A stretch of 64,000 nt of DNA from Poindextera sp963719975 (GCA_963719975.1 CAVRED010000005.1:186001-250000); one strand, 5' to 3'; positions 29,136-38,564 are shown, counted from the first letter of the stretch. The notes: generated from the letters alone by a model not told the origin. Translations and numbers: made by a program.

Positions 29136-30118
29136 CCCTGACCCCTGAAGACTTCGCCGCCATGGTCCAGGCAGCCAACCTGGCGCCCAGCGTTCACAAC
29201 ACCCAGCCGACCCGTTGGCGCCTGGACCCCGACGGCGGGGTCACGGTGCTCGAGGCCGTCGCTCGCAGGCTGCCGGTCGGCGACCCCGAAGGACGCGACG
29301 CCGCCGTCAGCCATGGCGCGGCCATCGAGGGCTTTGCCCTCGTCTGCGGGACCAGGGGCCTCAGCGCCAGCGTCCAGCTCGTGGATGGAGAGCCGGAAGC
29401 GGGCTTGCGTCCCGTCGCGCGGCTCTCGATCGCAGCAGGAGGCCTGCTCGATCCGCTGCAGGCGTTTCTCGCGGTGCGCCGCACCTACCGCGGGGCGTTC
29501 GTCAAGGGCGGCGACGCGGCGCGGCTCCAGGTTTTGGCGGCCGCGGATGACATCACCTTGGTCGCCGCGCCCGAGGGGCTCGCGCGCCTCGCCGAGCTGA
29601 ACGACGAGGCCAGCCTGCGCACCTACCGCGACCGCGCCTATCGCGCCGAGCTGCTGTCGTGGATGCGGCTCTCGCGCCGGCATCCGCGCTGGGCCGTCGA
29701 TGGCTTGAACGCCGAAGCGATGGAGATGTCCGGCGTGGAAGCGGTCGGCGCCGGCGTCGTGCTTCGTCCTGGCGTGTTCGAGGCGCTCGACCGCCTCGGC
29801 GCGGCGCGCATGCTGGTGGCCGAAGCGGCGGTCGTCCGCTCGGCGGCGGCGGTCGTGCTGTTCCATCGGCCCGACGGCGAGGACCCGCTGCTGACCGGGC
29901 GGCGTTTCCACCGGCTCTGGCTGGACTTCGCCAGCCTCGGCTTCTCCGCCGCGCCGATGGCGGTGCTGGCGGACGACCTGGCGACCCGCGCGATCATCGC
30001 ACGCGAATTCTCGACCCCTCCGAACCATCGTCTGATCACCGCGTTTCGCGTCGGGTCGGCGCCGGACCGGAAGCTGGGGCCAAAGCCGCGGCTGCCATCT
30101 TCGGCGCTCGTCGTCTGA
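29132..30118 (+). CDS. Acg-like nitroreductase-fold flavoprotein (last operon gene)
   Basis: 328 residues from ATG 29132, overlapping the previous stop by ATGA. N-terminal motif VQAANLAPSVHNTQPTRWRLD matches the Acg family (A-P-S-V-H-N-T-Q-P-W/T). Two diverged nitroreductase-type halves follow: FLAVRRTYRGAF (R-R-T-Y-R) and LDFASLGFSAAPMAVLADDL near the C-terminus. The mycobacterial member Acg (Rv2032) binds FMN but is reported to lack the usual nitroreductase activity, so a redox or flavin-binding role is both possible. In Rv1355c-type proteins such a domain is fused to a ThiF domain, supporting a functional link with 27076-27948. No signal peptide. Confidence 0.82.
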   Translation: MTLTPEDFAAMVQAANLAPSVHNTQPTRWRLDPDGGVTVLEAVARRLPVGDPEGRDAAVSHGAAIEGFALVCGTRGLSASVQLVDGEPEAGLRPVARLSIAAGGLLDPLQAFLAVRRTYRGAFVKGGDAARLQVLAAADDITLVAAPEGLARLAELNDEASLRTYRDRAYRAELLSWMRLSRRHPRWAVDGLNAEAMEMSGVEAVGAGVVLRPGVFEALDRLGAARMLVAEAAVVRSAAAVVLFHRPDGEDPLLTGRRFHRLWLDFASLGFSAAPMAVLADDLATRAIIAREFSTPPNHRLITAFRVGSAPDRKLGPKPRLPSSALVV

Positions 30119-30186
30119 GCCGCCGACCTCGACTTGTCACAACGCTCCGCTAGGTTGCGGCCGCCGCAATTGCGGGGGGAGATCGC

Positions 30187-31254
30187 ATGCCGCAGAGCAA
30201 GCCGACGCGCGCCTGGCTGGACGCCAACCTGCGCATGAACGACATCATGACCGTCGGCACGCACAACAGCTACAAGCAGGCGATTTCCGAGCCGATCCTG
30301 GAGCTGCTCCGCGGCGGGTCCCCCGACGGTCGTTGGCAGGCCCTGGACTATTCGCATCCCCCGCTCACCGATCAGCTCGACGACGGCGCCCGCGCGCTGG
30401 AGCTTGACGTCTTCTACGATCCGGATGGCGGCCGCTATGCCCATCCCGCTGGCATGCTGCGGACGAACCAGCCGATTCCGCCCGAGTATGTCGCGGCGAT
30501 GTCCAGGCCTGGGTTCAAGGTGATCCACATCCAGGATCTCGACTTCCGCTCCAGCGTGCCGACGCTCGTCGAAGGGCTTACCGTCATCCGGGACTGGTCG
30601 GACGACCATCCCGACCACGTGCCGATCCTGATCACGATGAACACGTCAGACGGACCGCGGCGCATGCGGAGCGGGGTCGACGGGTTGCCGTTCACGACCG
30701 AGGCCTACGACGCGCTCGACGCGGAAGTCGCCTCCGTCTTCCCGCCCCACAAGCTGATCCGGCCGGACGACATCCGCGGCGACTTTCCCACGCTGCGCCA
30801 GGCCGTGCTGGAGCGAGGCTGGCCGCTCCTCGGCGACGCCCGTGGCCGGTTCCTCTTCGCCATCGACGAGACTGGCAAGCACCGAGACGCCTATCGCGGC
30901 GGACGCAAGAACCTCGAGGGGCGGGTCTACTTCGTCTATTCCGACGAGGAAGCGGACGACGGGGCTTACATCACCCTGAACGAGAATGCCGACGTGCCGC
31001 GCATAACCGCGGCCGTAAAGGCGGGCTTCCTCATCCGAACGCGCGCAGACGCCGACACATGGGAGGCCCGTTCGAACGACACAACGCGGCGCGACGCGGC
31101 GCTGGCCAGTGGCGCCCAGTACGTCTCCACCGACTACCGGCGCCCTGACCGGCGCATATCCGACTACCAGGTGCGGCTGCCGGGTGGGGCGATCGCTGTG
31201 GTAAATCCGCAACGCGCCCAGGAGGGTCTGGCCGGCGTCGTCCTGGAGGGTTGA
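30187..31254 (+). CDS. PI-PLC-like phosphodiesterase (Ca2+-dependent type)
   Basis: 355 residues, ATG 30187 after GGGGGAGA. TIM-barrel PI-PLC features: IMTVGTHNSYKQAI (catalytic His, G-T-H-N-S-Y), QLDDGARALELDVFYDPDGGRYAHPAGM (metal/second His region), and PILITMNTSDG. The architecture matches the Ca2+-dependent PI-phospholipase C-like family, but most relatives are secreted and this one begins directly with the catalytic part and shows no signal peptide or lipoprotein box. It is therefore either cytoplasmic or has an unrecognised start. Substrate likely a glycerophospho- or phosphoinositide-type diester. It lies 68 bp after the five-gene cassette. Confidence 0.83.
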   Translation: MPQSKPTRAWLDANLRMNDIMTVGTHNSYKQAISEPILELLRGGSPDGRWQALDYSHPPLTDQLDDGARALELDVFYDPDGGRYAHPAGMLRTNQPIPPEYVAAMSRPGFKVIHIQDLDFRSSVPTLVEGLTVIRDWSDDHPDHVPILITMNTSDGPRRMRSGVDGLPFTTEAYDALDAEVASVFPPHKLIRPDDIRGDFPTLRQAVLERGWPLLGDARGRFLFAIDETGKHRDAYRGGRKNLEGRVYFVYSDEEADDGAYITLNENADVPRITAAVKAGFLIRTRADADTWEARSNDTTRRDAALASGAQYVSTDYRRPDRRISDYQVRLPGGAIAVVNPQRAQEGLAGVVLEG

Positions 31255-31278
31255 CGACGATATCGTCCGTCAACGGAC
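31250..31278. promoter_or_regulatory. overlapping dyads upstream of the TonB receptor gene
   Basis: 31250-31274: GTTGAC-GACGAT/ATCGTC-(C)-GTCAAC, a near-perfect inverted repeat with a 12-bp symmetric core. 31265-31278: GTCCGT-CA-ACGGAC, a second dyad sharing bases with the first. They start at the stop codon of the PI-PLC gene and lie about 220 bp before the TonB receptor start. Possible operator, or alternative mRNA hairpins. No T-tract follows, so not a standard terminator. The rest of 31279-31498 has no recognised feature. Confidence 0.45.
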
Positions 31279-31498
31279 GAAGTTTCGACGAGGCGGCCTC
31301 GCCAAGCGCCTGATCGGGCAACCGAAATGTCGCGCACTGAGTTCGGGTGTCGCAAAAGTTGCACGCTTGCATCAAGCGTCCGTCATCCAACTGTCGCGTC
31401 CGCGCCTTGAATCCGTCGCCGAACCTTCCAACGCGGCCGATACCTTTGCAGTTGGGGTTCAGGCGGGGTCCGCCCGCTGTCTGGCAAGGGGTTCTCTC

Positions 31499-34106
31499 GT
31501 GGCTCACAATCGGCGCCCGCAAATGGGCGGATTCATTCTGCGCGCGTTGGTCCCGGCCCTCGCCGGGAGTGTCTTCGCCTACGGTGCGGCGCAAGCCCAG
31601 ACGACCGCCGGCCAGAACGCCGAGGTGGTCGTGACCGGCAATCACGCCCAGCGCTCGACCGGAGGCCTGGCGGTGCAGGTGCAGGTCCCGAAGGACCAGT
31701 CGGTGGTGAACCAGACCTATGTGAAGAGCCAGGTCGGCAGCGAGAACTTCGCCCAGCTCATCGACCTGCTGCCCGGCGTCAGCTATTCGACCGAGGATCC
31801 CACCGGCGTGCTCTCGAGCGACTACCGTATGCACGGTTTCGACGGGAACCACGTCTCGTTCACGCTCGACGGGACGCCGCTCAACGACACCGGCAACTAC
31901 GCGATCTTTCCAGGCGAATATGCGCCTGCCGAAGTGATCGACCACGTCAGCGTCAACATAGGCCAGTCGGAAGTCGACAGCCCGACCGCCTCGGCGATTG
32001 GCGGCACGGTCAACATCGTCACCAAGCTGCCGCCGAAGCAGATGGGCGGACGGGCGAGCCTGGCGGGAGGGAGCTACGACTACTTCCGCGACTACGTCGA
32101 GTTCGACACGGGCGAGATCGGGCCGACGGGTCTGCGAGCGTTCCTGAGCCAGAACTACACACACGCCGAGAAGTACAAGGGTGAGGGCGGCATCGAGCGG
32201 TTCGGCCTCGATGGAAAGGTCTACCAGCCGCTTTCGGGCGACCAGTTCATCAGCGCCGCGTTCACCTATGCGTCGGATCGGCCCTACTTCTACGAGAGCT
32301 CGTCCAAGGCGCAGCTCGCGCAGTTCGGCCAGAACATCGACTTCAACACCCAGTGGGCGGTTCCGAACGTCACCCCCGGCGTGGCCGACGGCGTCGTTCC
32401 GACCACGGCCTCGGCGCCCGGCTTTGAGCAGGGCAACGACTCCTTCTTCTGGAAGCTGCACCCCAATCCAGTCGACTTCGGCGACGTGCGGTTCCAGTCG
32501 CGCTGGGACCTGACGCACAATCTCGAGCTCACGCTCGATCCCTACTTCTTCTACACCCTGGCCAATGGGGGCGGGACGAACTCGCTGAAGGAGTCCGATC
32601 CGCGGCTCGTCGGTTCCGGCCCACTGAATGCGTGCGCGCACGGCGGCAAGGGCGTCGACCTCAACGGCGATGGCGACTGCCTCGACACCGTCCTCGTCTA
32701 CAGCCCGTCAAACACGCAGACACATCGCTACGGGTTGGCCAGCTCGCTCCTCTACACGCTCGACGAACACAACTACTTCCAGCTCTCCTACACCCTCGAC
32801 TACGGCCGCCACCGCCAGACCGGCGCGATGACCTTCATCAACCAGATGACGGGCACGCCGGACAGCGTCTTCGGCGGCCTGCGCGGCTATGGCCCGGTCA
32901 TTCCGGCCGAGGACGGAACGCCGCTGCGTTCACGCGATCGATTCTCGATCGCCCAGCTGAACCAGGTCTCGTTCAACTACATCGGCAAGTTCATGGACGA
33001 CAAACTGCACGTGAGCGCCGGCGTGCGCGATCCTTACTTCCAGCGCCAGCTCAATCAGTTCTGCTACACGTTCAACGGCGCCAGCGCCTACTGCGACAGC
33101 GTCAACCCCGCGCTCGTTCAGGCCGCGCTGGCCACGGGGATCGCGACACACACGGCGACGGCGCTGAACAATCTTCTCTTTGGCCCCGGGTCGACCACGA
33201 TCACCATCGACCCGACCACGAACGCGCCGAACTTCCGACTGCCGTTCAAGCAGACGTTCAACTTCAACCGGCTGCTGCCGAACGCGGGCGCGAGCTACAA
33301 CTTCGATCCGAGCAATCAGGTCTACATCACCTACGCGGCGGGATTTGGCGCCGAAGACGGACGACCTCTATACGTCCAGTCCGCAGCTGGTTCAGCCCGA
33401 GACCAGCGACAACTACGGCGTGGGCTATCGGTATCAGACCGGCACGGCCACGGTCTCGGCGAACCTCTGGGGCTCGACCTGGCGCAACCACATCATCCAG
33501 TCGGTAAATCCAAACGATCCGACACTTTCCATCGACCGCAATGTGGGCAGCGTGGAGCTATATGGTCTGGACGCCGAGGCAGGTTGGAAGCCGATCGACA
33601 ACCTGACCCTCTATGCGTCACTGACCCTGATGAAGAGCAAGCTCCTCAACAATTATGAGGTGCCCGTCTCGATCGGCCCCGACAAAGGCAAGTCCGTGCC
33701 ATTGCCGGTCAAGGGCAAGGAACTCGTGATGACGCCTGACCAGGAGTTCGCCATCCGCGGGGAGTACACGATCGAGCGCCTGACCTTCGGTGCGCAGGCC
33801 AAATACGTGGGCCGACGCTTCTCGTCCGACGTCAACGACGACACGTTGCCGGCCTTCACCGTCGTGGATCTCGATGCCGAATATCGTATCCCGGTCGACG
33901 GCCACGACGTCGAGCTGCAGTTCAACGCTGACAATGTCTTCGGGGCGAAGTTCCTGGAGCGGGGCAACACCGTTGGCAACAACCATCCTGTCTTGTTGCC
34001 CGCCTTGAACGGCGCTCCGGGGACCGACACGATCAATCCCAGTTCCGTCTTCTTTTTCACGGGCGCGCCGACGACGGTCTATTTCACCGTGAAGGCGAAC
34101 TTCTGA
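31499..34106 (+). CDS. TonB-dependent outer-membrane receptor (frameshifted)
   Basis: About 868 residues. GTG 31499 follows AAGGGG and encodes a signal peptide (MAHNRRPQMGGFILRALVPALAGSVFAYGAAQA, cleaved before QTT). The plug domain follows: QVPKDQSVVNQTYVKSQVGSENFAQLIDLLPGVSYS, YRMHGFDGNHVSFTLDGTPLND, ASAIGGTVNIVTKLP. The beta-barrel continues to a C-terminal ...VYFTVKANF, with terminal Phe as required for BAM recognition. At about 33350 one extra base shifts the frame (GFGA / PKTDDLYTSSPQLVQPETSDNYG). The first frame would truncate the barrel. Ligand unknown; no TonB/ExbBD, siderophore or vitamin gene is adjacent. Flanked by two GTCCGT-N2-ACGGAC dyads. Confidence 0.9.
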
Positions 34107-34109
34107 GCG

Positions 34110-34352
34110 TCAGCCGAGCGCGGCGCGTCCGACGCGCGCCTCGGGGCGCTTCACAGGGGCCGGGACGGTGCGCCGTTCCAGCGCCATCTGGTCGCGCGCG
34201 CGGCGGCCTTCAGGCGTCAGGATGGGCCCGTTCGTTCCTTCGACGACCCAGCGGATGGTCTTGAACGCCTCGACCCACCGCGCGCCGTCCGGCAGGTCGG
34301 CGCGCGCGCCTCGGCTGATCGCCTCGAGCACCGCGAAGGCATCTGCGTTCAT
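34110..34352 (-). CDS. small hypothetical protein
   Basis: 80 residues, ATG 34352; the upstream site is weak. MNADAFAVLEAISRGARADLPDGARWVEAFKTIRWVVEGTNGPILTPEGRRARDQMALERR... The central W-V-V-E-G-T-N-G-P-I-L-T-P-E-G-R-R-A-R resembles winged-helix C-terminal extensions in small alphaproteobacterial proteins, but I assign no function. Lies 4 bp after the TonB receptor on the opposite strand. Codon pattern is GC3-rich like neighbours. Confidence 0.5.
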   Translation of the reverse strand: MNADAFAVLEAISRGARADLPDGARWVEAFKTIRWVVEGTNGPILTPEGRRARDQMALERRTVPAPVKRPEARVGRAALG

Positions 34353-34459
34353 GGAGCCAGTCGTCGGATACGCGCGCCCCTCACGCGCCCGGTGACACTA
34401 CCGCGACGTTTCCATGACGGATAGTCCCCGGAGTTGATTTTCATGTGGAAAGTTGGGGA

Positions 34460-35278
34460 TTAGGTCCGTATACGGACGGTATGCTCGCCTTGGATCGCAT
34501 CCAGCACCTGGCCCATCGGCGCGCACCAGACCGGTTGGCCGCGCAGCCAGTCCAGAATCGCGGCGTGCGTCCTGATGGAGGCATCGCCCTCGCCGGCGCG
34601 CGCGGGCAGTATCTCGTGGAACACCAGGATGGCCCAGGCCCCGACGGCCATCGCCTGTTGCACATAGGCGATGGCGACCCCCGGGTCGTCCGTCTCGTAG
34701 GTCACCGCCGAAGCGCGCAGCCGATAGGGGTGGGTCCGGGCGTGCGCGACGCTGTTCGGTGAGTCCCCGTTGCTGTCGCGCGCCGCGCGGATTCCGATCG
34801 AGCGCAACAGCGCTTCGTAGTGCGCCAGTTGGGCGTTGGGGCCGCCCGGACCAAGGTCGGTCACGCTGCACGGATAAGCGTAGAGCCGCTCGTTCGAAGG
34901 ACCGAAATTCAGGCCGAGCCACTCCTGCATCGGGATCAGTTCATCGCGGGCGAAGCTGGCCGGTGAGTAGGCCTGCAGGCCGCAGGGATGGCTGATCGTG
35001 TGGTTGCCGATCTCATGCCCTGCGCGCGCGACGCGGACCCAGTCGCCCAGCGCCGGGCCGATGTTGTCCTTGGTGAGGAAGAAGGTCGCCTTGAACCCCG
35101 CCGCCTTGAGCGCCGGAACGGCGTTCGCGATCTGGCTGTCCAGCGCGTCGTCGTAGGTCAGGCTGACGGCGGCCCTCGCGCCGCCCGGCCAGACGAAGGG
35201 CGCCGCCGCCGTCGCCGCCCGCCCCGGCGCGAGCAGTGAGGCCCCCAGGGCGGCGCCGAGCGATCTGCGCGTGAGCAT
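34460..35278 (-). CDS. polysaccharide deacetylase (NodB fold), exported
   Basis: 272 residues, ATG 35278. N-terminus MLTRRSLGAALGASLLAPGRA contains an R-R-S-L-G Tat-like signal. NodB-domain motifs: VSLTYDDALDSQI (T-Y-D-D, catalytic base/metal Asp), GHEIGNHTISHPCG (H-x3-H metal site), and the later AILVFHEIL (His near C-terminus). It probably removes N-acetyl groups from a cell-surface or peptidoglycan polysaccharide. It lies head-to-head with the PBP gene, 26 bp apart, compatible with a wall-related role. The last codons contain the palindrome GTCCGTATACGGAC. Confidence 0.87.
   Translation of the reverse strand: MLTRRSLGAALGASLLAPGRAATAAAPFVWPGGARAAVSLTYDDALDSQIANAVPALKAAGFKATFFLTKDNIGPALGDWVRVARAGHEIGNHTISHPCGLQAYSPASFARDELIPMQEWLGLNFGPSNERLYAYPCSVTDLGPGGPNAQLAHYEALLRSIGIRAARDSNGDSPNSVAHARTHPYRLRASAVTYETDDPGVAIAYVQQAMAVGAWAILVFHEILPARAGEGDASIRTHAAILDWLRGQPVWCAPMGQVLDAIQGEHTVRIRT
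34464..34477. repeat. 14-bp perfect palindrome matching the dyad before the TonB receptor
   Basis: GTCCGTATACGGAC is fully self-complementary and shares both 6-base arms with GTCCGT-CA-ACGGAC at 31265-31278. It falls within the last codons of the deacetylase gene, 358 bp beyond the TonB receptor stop. Confidence 0.5.
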
Positions 35279-35304
35279 GCCTCAAGGTCCCCCTGGCGGG
35301 AGTC

Positions 35305-37252
35305 GTGCGAGGGGTTGCTTACGCTGTCCAGAACGTCCGGCGGGTATTTTCGCTTGGCGCGGCGCGGCAAAGGCGAGAAAAGGCGCGTGGGGCGACTACG
35401 GGTCCTTCGTGGGGCCGTCTTGCTGATGGAGCGTCTCGCCTGATCGCCGCCATGGCCGCCGCGGCCGTCCTCGCGCCGTCCTTCGACATCCCCCAGCTTC
35501 CGCCCATTCGTCGCGACCCGCAGATCACCTACGTCGATCGCGCCGGCGCCGTGCTCGGCGTGCGTGGGGGACGCTACCCGCCGCCGGTTGATGTCGCGCG
35601 GCTGCCCGCCTATGTACCTGCCGCCTTCGTCGCGATCGAGGACCGCCGCTTCTACGAGCACCCCGGTTTCGACGCCGTCGGCATGGCGCGCGCGTTGATC
35701 GCCGACCTCGGCCAGGGCCGCGCCGCCCAGGGCGCCTCGACCATTACCCAGCAGCTCGCGCGCAACCTCTTTCTCTCCTCCGACCGCACGATCGAGCGAA
35801 AGGGCCAGGAGCTGATCTACGCCGTCGAGCTCGAGCAGAAGTACTCAAAGCAGCAGATCCTCGGCCTCTATCTCAGCCGGGTCTATTTCGGCGAGGGCGC
35901 CTACGGCATCGAAGCGGCGGCGCGGCGCTACTTCGGCAGCCTCGGCGGCCAAGCTCACAATTCGCGAGGCCGCCATGCTGGCCGCGCTGATGAAGTCGCC
36001 CACCGACTACGACCCGATCACCCAGCCCGAACGTTCGGCGCAGCGGACGGCCCTGGTCCTCGACGCCATGGTGGAGACCGCCGCGATCACCGCGGCCCAG
36101 CGGGCGCGCGCCGAGGCGCAACAGCCGAAGGTGTACCGCGAGACCAACACCGTCGCGGCCCAGTACTTCGTCGACTGGATGGACGCCTGGACGCACAAAC
36201 AGTTGGGCCAGCCTCGGCAGGACCTGGTGGTCGAGACGACGCTCGACCTGCCGAGCGAGATCGCCGCCGCCGACGCCGCCAGCGCCGCCGTCAGGCGCTT
36301 CGCCGGCGCGGGCGTGAGCCAGGCGGCTTTGGTCTCCCTCGACGGGCAGGGGCGCGTGCGGGCGCTGGTCGGCGGGGTCGACTACGAGGCCAGCCAGTAC
36401 GATCGCGCGCTCGACGCCCACCGCCAGGCCGGCTCTTCTTGGAAGCCGTTCGTCTATCTCGCAGCGATGGAGGCGGGGCAAACGCCGGACACCATGGCGG
36501 TCGACGAGCCGGTCACCATCGATGGCTGGTCGCCGAAGGACTTCGAGGCGACCTACCTCGGGCCGATCACGCTGCAGACCGCGCTCGCTCAGTCGATCAA
36601 CACGGTGGCCGCGAGGCTCGCCGACCAGGTCGGCCGGCCGGTGGTGGCGGCCGACGCCCGCAAGCTGGGCGTCACCTCACAGATCAACACCGATCCGGCC
36701 ATGGCGCTGGGCACCTCGCTGGTCACGCCGCTTGAGATGGCGGCCGCCTACGACGCCTTCGCCAACGGCGGGAACCGCGTCGCGCCCTACGGCGTCGAGA
36801 GCATCCGCACCACGGCCGGCCAGGTGCTGTACCGGCACACCGGGCCGGGGCCGCAACCGGCGATCGGCAACCCGCCGCTGGGCGAGCTCGACCAGATGCT
36901 CCGCGCCGTTGTCGCGTCCGGCACCGGCGTGCACGCTGCGATCCGCGGCTACGACATCGCCGGCAAGACCGGCACGGCCTCCGACTACAAGGACGCCTGG
37001 TTCGACGGCTTCACCGGCGGCCTGACCACCGTTGTCTGGATGGGCCGCGACGACAATTCGCCGATGCGCGGGATCACCGGCGGCTCGGCGCCCGCGGAGG
37101 CGTGGCGCGCCTACATGGCCTACGCGGTCCGCCGCCTGCCGGTGACGGCGATCCCGCCCGGCCCGCCCGCGCCCGTGACCCAGCCGGCGCCGCTCGAACA
37201 GCCCGCTCAACCGCCGGAGACGATGGGCTTCAGCCCGGCGGCGCCGCGCTAA
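35305..37252 (+). CDS. class A penicillin-binding protein, PBP1 type (frameshifted)
   Basis: Bifunctional transglycosylase/transpeptidase, about 649 residues; start tentatively GTG 35305, the N-terminal membrane anchor being SRLIAAMAAAAVLAPSF. Glycosyltransferase GT51 motifs: FVAIEDRRFYEHPGFD (Glu112 catalytic), GASTITQQLARNLFL, KGQELIYAVELEQKYSKQQILGLYLSRVYFG. At about 35950 one extra base in GGCCAAGCTC shifts the frame; it resumes KLTIREAAMLAALMKSPTDYDP. Transpeptidase motifs: S-S-W-K in HRQAGSSWKPF, S-I-N in AQSINTVAARL, K-T-G in AGKTGTASDY. Proline/alanine tail. Wall synthesis at the inner membrane. Confidence 0.92.
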
Positions 37253-37294
37253 GCGGCTTGCGCCCGGCGGCAAGCTGGGCCGAGAGTGGCGCCC

Positions 37295-38551
37295 ATGTCG
37301 TTCAAGCGCGTATCGCGCCGCGCGCGGCGCATCGCCGACGGCGTCCTCAGCCTTGCCACGCGGCCGCGCAGCACGGCGGCGGGCGGTCACGACCCCTACT
37401 TCGCCGGCATCCAGGCCGCGCTGCGGCGGGCGGGCATCGCCGAGCCCACGCTGGTGATCGATCGCGCCCGCCTGCGCGAGAACGTCGCGATCGTGGCCAA
37501 GGCGCTTGGGCCAAGCGGCCTCGCGCTGCGCGTTGTCTCCAAGTCGCTGCAGGCGCCGGCGCTGATCGAGGCGATCTGCGGCGGGCTCAGGACCGAGCGG
37601 CAAATGGCCTTCAACGGCGTGATGCTGGACGAGACGGTCCGCACGCGGCCGGACGCCGACGTCCTGCTCGGACGCCCGCTTCCGGCCCTGCAGGTCGAGG
37701 CGTTCGTGCGCCGGCATGGCAATAGCGCGGCGGCCGCGGCGCGACCGCAGTGGCTGGTCGACAGCCCGACCCGGCTCGCCCAATACGCCGCGATCGGCCG
37801 AAGCCACGACCGGCGGATGCGCATCAGCCTCGAGATCGACGTCGGACTGCATCGGGGCGGCATCCTGGACCTTGTCCGCTTCGCCGAGACCATCGATCTC
37901 GCGGCCGCGGACCCGTCGATCGAGATCACCGGCCTCATGGGCTACGACGCCCACGTCCCGGGCATGGGGGACCCCGACGCCGAGATGGCGCGTGTGCAGG
38001 CCCGCTACGCCGCCTTCAAGCGCGTGCTCTTGGATAAGCTGGGCGGCGATCCGTCGCGGTTCACCTTCAACGCCGCCGGCAGCCCGACATTCATGACGCA
38101 CATCAAGGGTCCGACAGAGGCGAACGAGGTCTCGGTCGGCTCCGCGTTCGTCAAGCCGCTGAACTACGAGTACGGCGCGTTGCGCGCGCTCAAGCCGGCC
38201 GCTTTCGTCGCCCAACCGGTGCTCAAGGTGATGGACCCGCCGCTGATCCCCGGCATCGAGCGGTACGCTGGCGCACTCGCCCGCTTAAACCGCGACGCTC
38301 GGCGCGGCTTCTTCGTCTACGGCGGCTATGGCGACGCCGACCCCGCCTCGCCGGCGGGCCTCACCTTCCACCCGCTGTTCGGGAGCCGCTCGATGCTGAT
38401 GGCCTCCGCCGCGGTCGAGCTCGAGCAGGACGACATCGTCTTCTTCCGGCCGCGCGAGAGTGAAGGAGTCTTCCTCCAATACGGCGACCTGGCCGTCTAC
38501 GAGGGCGGCGAGATCGTCGAACGCTGGCCGACCTTCGCGGTGGCCGCGTGA
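37295..38551 (+). CDS. DSD1-family PLP-dependent enzyme (alanine racemase/D-threonine aldolase fold)
   Basis: 418 residues from ATG 37295 (MSFKRVSRRARRIADGVL). Alanine-racemase-like N-terminal barrel: EPTLVIDRARLRENVAIVAK followed by LRVVSKSLQAP, whose Lys is the probable PLP Schiff base. SLEIDVGLHRGGILD and GLMGYDAHVPG match the DSD1 / low-specificity D-threonine aldolase group. The C-terminal beta domain includes FGSRSMLMASAAVELEQDDIVFFRPRESEGVFLQYGDLAVYEGGEIV. Substrate likely a D-amino acid or beta-hydroxy amino acid. It follows the PBP gene by 42 bp and precedes a DUF2306 gene by 13 bp. Confidence 0.83.
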   Translation: MSFKRVSRRARRIADGVLSLATRPRSTAAGGHDPYFAGIQAALRRAGIAEPTLVIDRARLRENVAIVAKALGPSGLALRVVSKSLQAPALIEAICGGLRTERQMAFNGVMLDETVRTRPDADVLLGRPLPALQVEAFVRRHGNSAAAAARPQWLVDSPTRLAQYAAIGRSHDRRMRISLEIDVGLHRGGILDLVRFAETIDLAAADPSIEITGLMGYDAHVPGMGDPDAEMARVQARYAAFKRVLLDKLGGDPSRFTFNAAGSPTFMTHIKGPTEANEVSVGSAFVKPLNYEYGALRALKPAAFVAQPVLKVMDPPLIPGIERYAGALARLNRDARRGFFVYGGYGDADPASPAGLTFHPLFGSRSMLMASAAVELEQDDIVFFRPRESEGVFLQYGDLAVYEGGEIVERWPTFAVAA

Positions 38552-38564
38552 CGGGAGAGGCGCC

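Noticed and set aside
25422..30118. Calling the E1/nitroreductase cassette molybdopterin or thiamine biosynthesis
   Set aside because: No moa/thi partners or sulfur-carrier gene is present, and the CxxC zinc motifs are missing; the only link is the name of the fused mycobacterial homologue.
31031..32641. 536-codon minus-strand frame opposite the TonB receptor and PI-PLC genes
   Set aside because: Antisense shadow of two well-defined genes; it spans their boundary and has no family features.
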